64,000 nt of DNA from Macrothele yani (Eukaryota; Arthropoda; Arachnida; Araneae; Macrothelidae). The position numbers and the translations under genes are program-made. The notes under the pieces are model-generated. The model saw nothing but the letters and a program-made list of their open reading frames with translations. It was not told the DNA's origin and searched no databases. Of the stretch, positions 56,080-64,000 are shown piece by piece (within the stretch, counting starts at the first letter, position 1; each line of letters begins with the position of its first letter). The DNA is taken from positions 37,653,501-37,717,500 of the forward strand of contig CM077011.1 of NCBI GenBank assembly GCA_039090855.1, given 5' to 3'.

Positions 56080-57175
56080 AAGCGTATATGCTCCAACTTT
56101 GTCTGTCTGTCCGGACGATAACTCGCGTAGAAATGGTTCGATTTTGACGAAATTTTAGTATGTGGTAGGGGACAACCTGGGGACGAACCCTATCGAAAAT
56201 GGGCAAAATGGGGTCAAAGGTCAGGACACAGAAGCGGGGTTCATTCAATCGCCGTTATACGTCCCAACTTACGTAAACATGCTTCGATTGCGACAAAACT
56301 TCATCATATTGTTCCGGAGGTATACTGAATCAATTTTGTTTAATATCATCGAAATGGGGTCAAAGGTCAGGGCACAGCAGCGAGATTTATTCCACAGCCA
56401 TTACCCTCATAACCTGACTAAAAATGCTTCTATTGCGATTAAACTTTAGTATGATGTTTTGGAGGTATACGGAACCAATGTTGTTTAATAGAATCGAAAT
56501 AGGGTCAAAGGTCAGGACACAGGAGGGAGATTTATTCAACAGCCATTATACTCATAACTTGACTACAAATGCTTTTATTGCGATAAAACTTCAGTATGAT
56601 GTTCCGGAGGTATACTGAACCAATTCTGTTTAATATAATCGAAATAGGGTTGGATTGGATTGGATTGGAGGTTTAACGACCACCGTTAGCAACTCAATGT
56701 TTACGCTGATATAAGCAGTCGCCCGCCCCTAATTTAGGGTCACTGGTTCCAGGGAAGGGAAAGAGCCAGCGCCGTAAGACAAGCACAACATCCATGCCTC
56801 ACCGGGATTCTAACCCGGACCCCTTTTGGACGAATGATCAGAAGCCATCGCTTACACCACTGCGCCACCAGGGCGGCCGATGGTGGCGCAGTGGTGTAAG
56901 CGATGGCCTCAGGACACAGGAGGGAGATTTATTCCACAGCCATTATCTTCATAACTTGACTAAAAATGCTTCTTTTGCGATAAAACTTTAGTATGATGTT
57001 TCGGAGGTATACTGAACCAATTTTGTTTAATAGAATCCAAATAGGGTCAAAGGTCAGGGCACAGGAGCGAGATTTATTCCACAGGCATTATCCTCATAAT
57101 CTGAGTAATGATTTCTGGTATGTTGAAAAGCGTATCGTAATCAATGCATTGCATGATTTTACTAACTTGTTTAGT
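56080..57175. repeat. ~145-bp modular noncoding array with DR1-like motif
   Basis: Modules repeat GCGATAAAACTTTAGTATGA, GGAGGTATACTGAACCAATT and GGGTCAAAGGTCAGG at about 145-bp spacing. DR1-like sites start at 56210, 56356, 56501 and 57043, and one is broken by the SINE at 56650. The left boundary has TTTGTCTGTCTGTCCGGACG. An inverted partner starts at 63580. Confidence 0.85.
56650..56908 (-). mobile_element. tRNA SINE family A with snap-back 5' end, inside the array
   Basis: SINE body on the minus strand with a (TCCAA)n-type tail rather than poly(A) (GGTTGGATTGGATTGGATTG on +). At its 5' end the first ~33 bp are duplicated in inverted form: 56845-56875 is mirrored by 56880-56908 around GGGCGGCCGA. 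The array bases CAAAGGTC expected between the flanks are missing, so there is a small target deletion instead of a duplication. Confidence 0.85.
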
Positions 57176-57700
57176 ATCAGGATTCCAATGCTGAAGACAT
57201 GTCTCATCACCAGTCACAGTGCAGGAATATAAGTCATCCAGATTGCCGTTAATGCCGTCAAGTTGAGCACGACTTGCTTCAACATGATCATTCTTCATCT
57301 CAGGTGTCAACGTTCGAGGAACCCATCTGACTCTGACCTTTGACATCCCTAAATTCTTATGCCAAATGATCCAAACACTGTCGGTACTTACCTTCAGTTC
57401 CTCAGCAACCTGTACGACTCTGATTCGCCGGTCTGATATCACCAGGTCCTCCACTTTCTGGTACATTGCATCTGAGGCTACATTCACTGAGCGCCCCTTG
57501 CGAGCGTCGTCTTCTAACGAGTTTCTTCCCCGTTTAAAGAGAGAAGTCCATCTTTTGGATGTGGCGTATGAATGCACAATCGAGGTATACACGGACTATC
57601 CGTTCATGAATACTGCGTGGTGTTTTATCTTCCTTCGTCAAGAATTCAATAGCCGATCCGTCCGGAATTTCATCTATCGCTTATCCACTGTCACCTTATA
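57176..57700 (-). pseudogene. Mariner D N-terminal fragment
   Basis: The minus strand reads KFRTDR, AIEFLTKEDKTP (frame-broken), then IRHIQKMD, and in another frame LFKRGRNSLEDDARKGRSVN, VEDLVISDRRIRVVQVAEEL, LGMSKVRVRWVPRTLTPEMK and CTVTGDETCLQHWNPDTKQ. This is the paired helix-turn-helix region and the first catalytic Asp (TGDE). The C-terminal half is absent: the sequence passes directly into the ~145-bp array. Confidence 0.85.
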
Positions 57701-58215
57701 CACCGATGAGCCCCATTACGTTCTGACAACCCCCAGCCTAGAAAAGTAAGCGCGGACGGAGACCAAACGGTAGCGTAGGTGAAGTTCACAAAGCAGTTTA
57801 TATACAACCCGAAGACCGGCTTTCGGTTAGTAGAGTGTTCGGAGTCTGAATGCGGAAAAGCTACCGATTTATGGGAGTTTGATAAAGGACAAATTGTAAT
57901 GGCATGGCGCCTTGGAAGTACGATCTCGGAAACGGCGCAGATTGTGGGCTGTTTACGTGCCGCTGTAGTGAGTACGTATCAAAAGTGGTGCACAGATGGC
58001 CAAACCACGAACCGTCGTCCAGTCGTGTGTCGTCCGCAGCTCACTGATGCCAGAGGGGAGCGGAGACTGTCGCGCACTGTTCACAGCGACCGCAGGGCCA
58101 CAGTGCGACAAATCACCGGCAGCTACCAGAGTGGTGATCAGGGCAATGTGTGACAGCACACAGTTCATCGCAGCCTTCTGCGCATGGGCCTGCGTAGCCG
58201 AAGAGCCAGACGGGT

Positions 58216-58750
58216 TGTAACGTATACTCTAGATTCACTTTCCTTTTGATTTTACTATCTCTGGTTATTTTATTTTCCTATGTAAATTATCTTCTTACTG
58301 AACGAGATGTTATTTCTCCCGCTGAATGAGATCTGGCAATGAGTGTAAGTCATGACGTGGTGGTAGCCAGTATAAATAGGCGCGTTCAACGATACCAGAG
58401 AGAGCTTTTTGTTTATGTGCGTAGAGAGCTTTGTTCAGATATCGAGTAGGTGTGTGACGTGTGAAGTGTATGTTTGATAATACCAGGAGTTTCCCTAAAT
58501 AAAGATTTTGTTGTAAGTACGTTTTTATCAGTTCATAGTTTTGTCAGATCTCTGTCTGGCTGTTAGGTTTATTTAATTAAGTGTTATTATTAACAACCAG
58601 CATAAGACTTTATTCAGCTTAATTACTACTACAACATTACTAGCAGTTAAAAGCTTGTTTATTATTATTACTACACTACTAGCAGGAAAGTTTATTCATG
58701 ATATAATTAACAACACAACAACCATTAGAAGAAGCATTGAATTCATTATA
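58216..58750 (+). mobile_element. Solo LTR (gypsy-like) inside Tc1 lineage G
   Basis: 535 bp starting TGTAACG and ending TTATA, flanked by GGGT at 58212-58215 and 58751-58754. Removing it and one GGGT restores the Tc1 reading frame (RRARR followed by VPML). It has a promoter-like TATAAATAGG at 58371 and AATAAA at 58498, spaced as in U3-R-U5. A 4-bp target duplication suits gypsy-type elements. The 3' end is TA rather than CA, either decay or a boundary uncertainty. Confidence 0.8.
58371..58380 (+). promoter_or_regulatory. LTR TATA box
   Basis: TATAAATAGG about 155 bp into the LTR, with a polyadenylation signal AATAAA 127 bp downstream. Both positions suit an LTR promoter and terminator. Confidence 0.6.
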
Positions 58751-59457
58751 GGGTCCCCATGCTCGCTGCACGTCATCGCCAACAATGCATGAAATGGGCC
58801 CAAGATCATAGAAATTGGACCGTGGACGATTGGAAGAAAGTGGCCTGGTCTAACGAATCAAGATTCTTGGTGCATCACGTAGACGGTGGAGGGCAGATAC
58901 GCCAATGAAAACGGAGGCTATGGCACCTGGATGCACTGTTGGGCGGAAAAAAGCCGGGGGAGGCGGTGTTATGTTGTGGGCGATGCTTTCTTGGGACACT
59001 TTAGGTACCATTATCGCAATAGCACAATCCCTGATAGCTGTCAGGTATCACAACATCGTTGCGGACCAAGTTGGACCATTCATGGCAGTTGTGTTCACTG
59101 CTGGTGATGGCTATTACCAACAGGATAATGCGCCATGGCACACTGTCACAATCGTCAAGGATTGGTTCGAGGAACATGCTGGTGACTGTTAAAGCCCGGG
59201 CCTCCAAATTCACCTGACAAGGATCCAATCGAACATTTGTGGTTCAACTCGGAAAAGCGGGTTCGCGCTAAATCACCACCACCACGAAATGTAAGGGACT
59301 GGAAGACCTGTTTTTGACATTATGGTACCAGATAACCCAGGATACCTATCGCCACCTCATTGAATCGATGCCTCGCTGAGTGGCCGCTGTTTTACGGGCT
59401 AAAGGGGGGTCCTACAGTTTATTATGTAGGTGATCATAATGTAATCGGTCATCCATG

Positions 59458-61699
59458 TAGACATCAATGCACTGTGCGAGACGCCGTCTTAAATTCTGCC
59501 ACAGCGACCTGGCATGGCTGTTATATAACTGATAGATGCAATACTTTGCAATACTTGCGTCAGCTGCCAGCCATTGCTTTCAACGTCAGTCTTAGAACTT
59601 ACTGAACACCCTTCCTATCTTCGTATCTTCTTATGATCGTATGCCAATTAATAAAGCACGCAGCAGCTAATGGAATCCTACGACTAACGCCGGCATAGGT
59701 ATTTCGAAGAGTGTGATTCGTGGGAGTGTTGTGTCTTGTCTTTGAGTTTGCCACTGCCACCACTGCTTATGAGCACCGAATCTACGAATATTGATTAAAC
59801 ATCGATAGGCTTTCTTTCCACTCAGGCTTCACGAAAAAAATTTTTTTTTGATGATCTTGACTGCTGTTTTTCAAGTTTGAAACACATGTGCTTTTAACGC
59901 TAAAGAAGCATTTCATCCCTAATTTAGGACGACTGGTTTTGGGGAAGACACAGAAACAGGGCACGAAGAAGGGACCCGTCATCTATTTCTTGCCACGTAT
60001 ACCAACCCAGACTTAGTAGAAGACAAAGTATCCGCTTTCGACCACACAATCCTTTGCTAATCTGCTAAAAAGGATTGTGAAACACGAATTTAACACTTTG
60101 GTACAATCTAGCTAACATTTCACAGAAACATTTCGAAAAGTGGCGTTCACATCTTCAGCGCCATCCTTTAGCAAGACGGCTATCTCGGGCCGCCATTTCT
60201 AGACGCCGCGGACTTTAATCATATACTGACTTTTCTCAGTATCCGAATGTTAATCTATATTATCTCTCAAAAAACGATAAATAAATAAAATCATCAAAAT
60301 GATAAACAATTTATATATTCAATAATTTAGGACACTTTTTTTAAATTTCAGTTTCCTGTCGTCGAGGAAAAGATATGTTACTCAAATTTGATTGAAAATT
60401 TATGTTTTAACTATTTAATAACCCTGTATGTGTTTTAGTCAGAAATACTACGTGTCAGGGGCCGCCAAATCTATCTTTGTCTGTATTGCACTCAACTTAA
60501 GATACGAAACAGCTACTTCTGCTAAGAAAAATAGTCACTGGTGTTGAGAACGAAAAAGAAAAGAATTATTGCTCAGAATTCAGTTTTGCTAGCTCAGCAG
60601 TTTATTGGGCGAAATTGCTATTTAAGACAAGTTTTCAAAATGGCAGAGCGCTTTAGAAACAGATTTGATATGAAAAGTTACTTAAGCAATATGCTCGCAT
60701 TTTAGGCTGCTGACTGTCCAGCTATGTAACGAACGTAATTGGAGGAAGAGGGCGGAGTGGAAACGATAGAAGACTTCTTCCAACATTCACAACACAAAAC
60801 CAATAAAGTGATAATCGACGAAATGCGAGGGAGTGTAGTTAAGCAAACGTAAGCAAGAAAGAGAGAAGGAGAAAAGAAAAGACGATACAATAAGCTTCGG
60901 TTAGATCATAAAGCCATAAATGGAGTGGGGGAGTGGGTCAGTACAAGAGTAACGCTTAACAGCAGGGGCAGAAGTAGAGTGTGAAGAAGATTGATGCCGT
61001 TCTTGCGTTCAACAGAAAAACTGTGAGCTGGCTACTCTGCCTTCCACAGTAGTTCACTTTTAGGTTGACTTGAAATATAAGATAGTTTTCCATATTTTTT
61101 TAATTTTGCGACTCTCCAAAGGGTAGGAGGCGTTAGAACCTGTGAAAAAGAAAAAAAGAAAAAAAAATTCAAGGTCCTAACGTTGAAAAGGTCTCGTCCA
61201 ATCGCGTTTTCAAACACTCGTAGTGAAATAAATAAACGGAAAGGAGTCAACATAACAATCAACATATTTGCCTAAACCGCATGCCTCGTGATTCTGTGCT
61301 AATCAGAGAGTTGTGGGCTCAAACCTCGTCGCGCATAATCCAGTTTGTTGTTTTCCAGGGTTCCCTCCAAATATAACGTGAATTCGTGGAGGGATTCCTA
61401 AAATAGGCCCAGGACGTATCGAGCCCTTTCTGACTGTTTCTCCCAGAATTTCATAATGTATGCTCCGCCATTGCTCAAAGGAGAAAGAGGAAAGGCTGGC
61501 GTCAGCAAGAACATGCAGCTGTAGAACTCCAGCTAAATCATGTGTGCGGAAAAAAAAGAACTTATAAGACCCCAGTGACCCTACTTGAAGTGGGATTAAG
61601 CTGAGGGCAAGAAGATGACGATTACTTCTAAAAACTAGGATGATGTAATAAGCAAGAAATCCATTGTCAGATGCGAAATTCACAAATTTGTCGGTGACG
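59458..61699. other. Mostly unassigned
   Basis: About 2.2 kb. Around 59910-59940, CATCCCTAATTTAGGACGAC looks like a scrap of SINE family A, and at 61303-61330 a B-box-like GGGCTCAAACCTCG hints at another tRNA-derived remnant. No genes were recognised. Confidence 0.4.
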
Positions 61700-62266
61700 T
61701 ACGTCGAGTCCGCGCATGCTCTCTCCAGAGCCAGTTCTTCTAGCAGACTAAACTATGTTACGTACGTCGAGTCCGCGCATGCTCTCTCCAGAGCCAGTTC
61801 TTCTAGCAGACTAAACTATGTTACGTACGTCGAATCCGCGCATCCTCTCTCCAGAGCCAGTTCTTCTAGCAGACTAAACTATTTGACGTACGTCGAATCC
61901 GCGCACCCTCTCTCCAGAGCCAGTTCTTCTAGCAGACTAAACTATGTGAGGTACGTCGAATCCGCGCATCCTCTCTCCAGAGCCAGTTCTTCTAGCAGAC
62001 TGAACTATGTGAGGTATGTCGAATCCGCGCATCCTCTCTCCAGAGCCAGTTCTTGTAACAGACGAAACTATGTGACGTGCGTCGAATCCGCGCATCCTCT
62101 CTCCAGAGCCAGTTCTTCTAGCAGACTAAACTATGTGAGGTTCGTCGAATCCGCGCATCCTCTCTCCAGAGCCAGTTCTTCTAGCAGACTAAACTATGTG
62201 AGGTACGTCGATTCCACGCATCCTCTCTCCAGAATCAGTTCTTCTAGCAGACTAAACTATGTGACG
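61700..62266. repeat. 63-bp minisatellite, 9 copies
   Basis: Unit starts at 61700, 61763, 61826, 61889, 61952, 62015, 62078, 62141 and 62204. It contains TACGTCGARTCCGCGCATSC and GCCAGTTCTTCTAGCAGACT. As 63 is a multiple of three, one frame stays open (61664-62329, 221 residues, repeating VESAHPLSRASSSSRLNY). I regard coding as unproven. Confidence 0.93.
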
Positions 62267-62315
62267 TACTACAGAGGGAACGCACGTGTCAGGACGACAA
62301 ATCTGTACAGATGCA

Positions 62316-62390
62316 TTCCGTTCGTGTAGCTCAGTTGGGAGAACAACTTACTCCGGAGCGAGGGAGCGCGAATTCTATCCCCATCACGGA
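62316..62390 (+). other. tRNA-like sequence (SINE promoter)
   Basis: GTGTAGCTCAGTTGGGAGAA (A-box region) and an acceptor-like pairing of TCCGT with ACGGA. The B box is poor (GAATTCTATCC), so it is not a functional tRNA. A T-run at 62505 and a GTGTGGGAAA…CACCACAC hairpin downstream resemble the SINE at 9386-9866. Confidence 0.55.
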
Positions 62391-62668
62391 CAAGCTTGTG
62401 TTTTCACAACTACTCCGACGGAATGTATTGCTGCATATTTGTCGTCTTGACACGTCCTTTACCTCTACAGTACATAACATAATCTCTCTCTCTTTTAGTT
62501 ATTTTTTTTTTTGAAGCGAAGAAGGAATTTTCATTAATTCCAGGACGATGTGTGGGAAAAACACCACACATTTTTCAAAGAACCCAACGGCCAGTAGATC
62601 CATTTTCCTCAATCGGATGCCGATGTGAAATTCACAAATTTTTCGGTGTGTGACGACGCACTACAGAG

Positions 62669-62893
62669 TTTTTTTTTTTTTTTTTGATGGGGGGTTTAAC
62701 GACCACCGTGAGTAACTCAACGGGCTATAAGCAGTCACCCGTCCCTAATTTAGGGTCACTGGTTCCAGGGAAGGGAGAGAGCCAGTGCCGTAAACCAAAC
62801 ACACCATCCATGCCTCACCGGGATTCGAGCCCGGATCCCTTTTGGACGAATGATCAGAAGCCATCGCTTAGACCACTGCGCCCCCGGGACGGC
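62669..62893 (-). mobile_element. tRNA SINE family A, full length, with near-exact target duplication
   Basis: T-run at the left (poly(A) on the minus strand), a body with CCCTAAATTAGGGACGGGTG, and a head with GGGCTCGAATCCCGG. Flanks are CTACAGAG (62661-62668) and CTGCAGAG (62894-62901), one mismatch. It interrupts the second copy of a sequence also found at 62270-62315. Confidence 0.88.
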
Positions 62894-62930
62894 CTGCAGA
62901 GGTTAAGCACGTGTCAAGACGACAAATCTG

Positions 62931-63005
62931 CAGCAATTAATTCTGTTGGTGTAGTTTAGCCGCTTAGAGCAACTGACTCTGGAGTGAGGAGGCGCGGTTT
63001 CGACA
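62931..63005 (+). other. tRNA-like sequence, second copy
   Basis: TCTGTTGGTGTAGTTTAGCC followed by GAGCAACTGACTCTGGAGTG parallels 62316-62390. The preceding CACGTGTCAAGACGACAAAT also parallels 62285-62304. It is a diverged direct duplicate of the same tRNA-derived unit. Confidence 0.55.
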
Positions 63006-63117
63006 AATTCGTGTTTTTTACATTGGCGCCCGCACGTAAAAATGGATCTACTGGTCATTGAGTTTTTCGAAAAATGTGTGATGTTCATGAATGAAATACG
63101 GAATTACACCATGTGAT

Positions 63118-63568
63118 ACAAATTTTGAAGATGGTAATCCGTTTTTGGTGTAATTGTGACAAGGATGGTAAGTCAGATAATATCCGAAAACTTCTCGTCG
63201 TCCTGGAGTGGGAATCGTGCTTGCATCTCCTAGATAGCGCCCGTGTATGCTAACCACTACACCACCCAGAACGACCAGGTCTCAAGTTTCCGATTAATTT
63301 GAATATTTTATTCTTAACACTCCAGATTCGCTAAACATGAATCCCGGTTGCTTCGACTAGCGAATCCTGTGATGGTTATATTCAAATTAATCGGAAACTT
63401 GAGACTTGGTCGCTCTGGATGGTGTAGTAGGTAGCATACCCGGACGCTATCTGGGAGACGCAGGTTCGATTCCTGCTCCTGGACGACGAAGTTTTCGGAT
63501 ATTATCTGAGTTCCCATCCTTGTCACAATTACACCTAAAATCGGATTATCATCTTCAAAATTTGTGTG
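63118..63568. mobile_element. tRNA-like foldback, arms ~185 bp
   Basis: 63118-63303 is the reverse complement of 63379-63568 with few mismatches. Shared blocks: CTCAAGTTTCCGATTAATTT, AGATAATATCCGAAAACTTC and GTAATTGTGACAAGGATGG. Each arm contains a tRNA-like segment (right arm, +: GGTGTAGTAGGTAGCAT … GCAGGTTCGATTCCTGC). The 75-bp centre has its own hairpin GATTCGCTA/TAGCGAATC. Confidence 0.88.
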
Positions 63569-63579
63569 TGATGTTTTCG

Positions 63580-64000
63580 AGGACAGGAAATAAACAAGTT
63601 AGTAAAATCATGCAATGCATTGATTATGAAACGCTTTCCAACATACCAGAAATCATTACTCAAGCTATTACTCAAGTTATGAGGATAATGGCAGTGGAAT
63701 AAACATCGCTCCTGTGATCTGACCTTTGACACCATTTCGATGATATTAAACAATTGGTTCAGTACACCTCCGGAACAACATACTAAGGTTTTGTCGCGAT
63801 CGAAGCATTTTTAAATAAGCTATGATGCATAAGTGCATTGGAATGAATATGGCTCCTATGTCCTGACCTTTGACCCCATTTCGTCCATTTTCAAAAAAGT
63901 TCTTCCCCAGGTGGTCCCCTACCACACACTAAAATTTCATCGAAATCGAACCATTTTTACGCGAGTTATCGTGCCGACGGACAGACAGACGGACAAAGTT
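63580..64000. repeat. ~145-bp array, inverted partner of 56080-57175
   Basis: Reverse-complement match to the array at 56080-57175, ending at the window edge with GAGTTATCGTGCCGACGGAC followed by AGACAGACGGACAAAG. TGACCTTTGACACC starts at 63720 and TGACCTTTGACCCC at 63864, 144 bp apart. The stretch 63590-63640 (CATGCAATGCATTGATTATG) matches the 57125-57165 end of the other copy. Confidence 0.85.

Larger units (their letters stand above)
57848..59436 (+). pseudogene. Tc1-like transposase, interrupted by LTR and frameshifts
   Basis: N-terminal half: [40 protein letters not shown] (helix-turn-helix), [18 protein letters not shown]. After the LTR: NWTVDDWKKVAWSNESRFLV (SDES has become SNES, so the first catalytic Asp appears lost), GGGVMLWAMLSWDTLGTI, YYQQDNAPWHTVTIVKDWFE (second Asp kept), a decayed DPIEHLW region, and SMPRRVAAVLRAKGGPT at the C-terminus. 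The usual start codon is not readable. Confidence 0.85.
57701..59457 (+). mobile_element. Tc1-like transposon (lineage G), split by a solo LTR
   Basis: Left terminus CACCGATGAGCCCCATTACG after TA (57699-57700). The right terminus is a decayed complement (GGTGATCATAATGTAATCGG … CATCCATG) before TA (58-59 of 59458-59459). Removing the 535-bp LTR and one copy of GGGT leaves about 1.2 kb, a normal Tc1 length. Confidence 0.85.

Noticed and set aside
60702..60890. 62-codon frame and purine-rich stretch (GGAGGAAGAGGGCGGAG) as a host exon
   Set aside because: No paired splice sites, no similarity recognised; purine-rich low-complexity sequence.

Overview
This is eukaryotic, almost certainly arthropod, nuclear DNA. 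It is AT-rich, has no operons or bacterial genes, and is packed with transposable-element remains: RTE-type LINEs, an I/R1-like LINE with RNase H, Tc1 and mariner DNA transposons of many lineages, tRNA-derived SINEs, MITEs, a solo LTR and a Penelope-like fragment. The mix (several Tc1 lineages, an RNase H-bearing R1-like LINE, a tRNA SINE in many states of decay) is what I associate with chelicerates such as spiders, but that is recall, not a search result.

Layout. 1-5.5 kb: an edge-truncated Tc1 with an open transposase, a deleted Tc1, an 11-module ~150-bp repeat array and an old RTE 3' end. 5.5-7.5 kb: mostly unique, with one candidate host microexon. 7.5-10.25 kb: a 45-bp minisatellite passing into a ~123-bp higher-order array with a SINE inside. 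10-16.7 kb: old Tc1 copies and a palindromic MITE. 16.7-21.4 kb: RTE copy 1 directly followed by a full-size Tc1. 21.4-31.3 kb: SINE remnants, a Tc1 split by a MITE, a second copy of the ~150-bp array, a Penelope-like fragment, unique sequence and a deleted mariner-type element. 31.3-39.7 kb: RTE copy 2, then RTE copy 4 split by a 2.9-kb ORF1-only LINE (609-codon ORF intact from its ATG) and by a SINE. 39.7-42.8 kb: a 3.1-kb foldback carrying an uncharacterised transposase-like gene. 42.8-51.3 kb: I/R1-like LINE, mariner, Tc1 and RTE copy 3 (nearly intact). 51.3-64 kb: RTE debris, a second candidate microexon, mariners, a mariner/hAT-like/RTE nest, a ~145-bp array, a Tc1 split by a solo LTR, a 63-bp minisatellite and tRNA-like foldbacks.

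No complete host gene is visible. The only host-gene signal is two short exon-like segments on the + strand (6520-6552 and 52730-52772) with good splice sites and compatible phase. If real, most of the window is one very large transposon-filled intron. The main non-standard observations are two unrelated-looking noncoding arrays with near-nucleosomal period whose monomers carry, respectively, a CTCF-like core and a DR1 nuclear-receptor-like site; the ORF1-only LINE; the foldback; and the repeated placement of RTE copies in (TA)n beside DNA-transposon ends.
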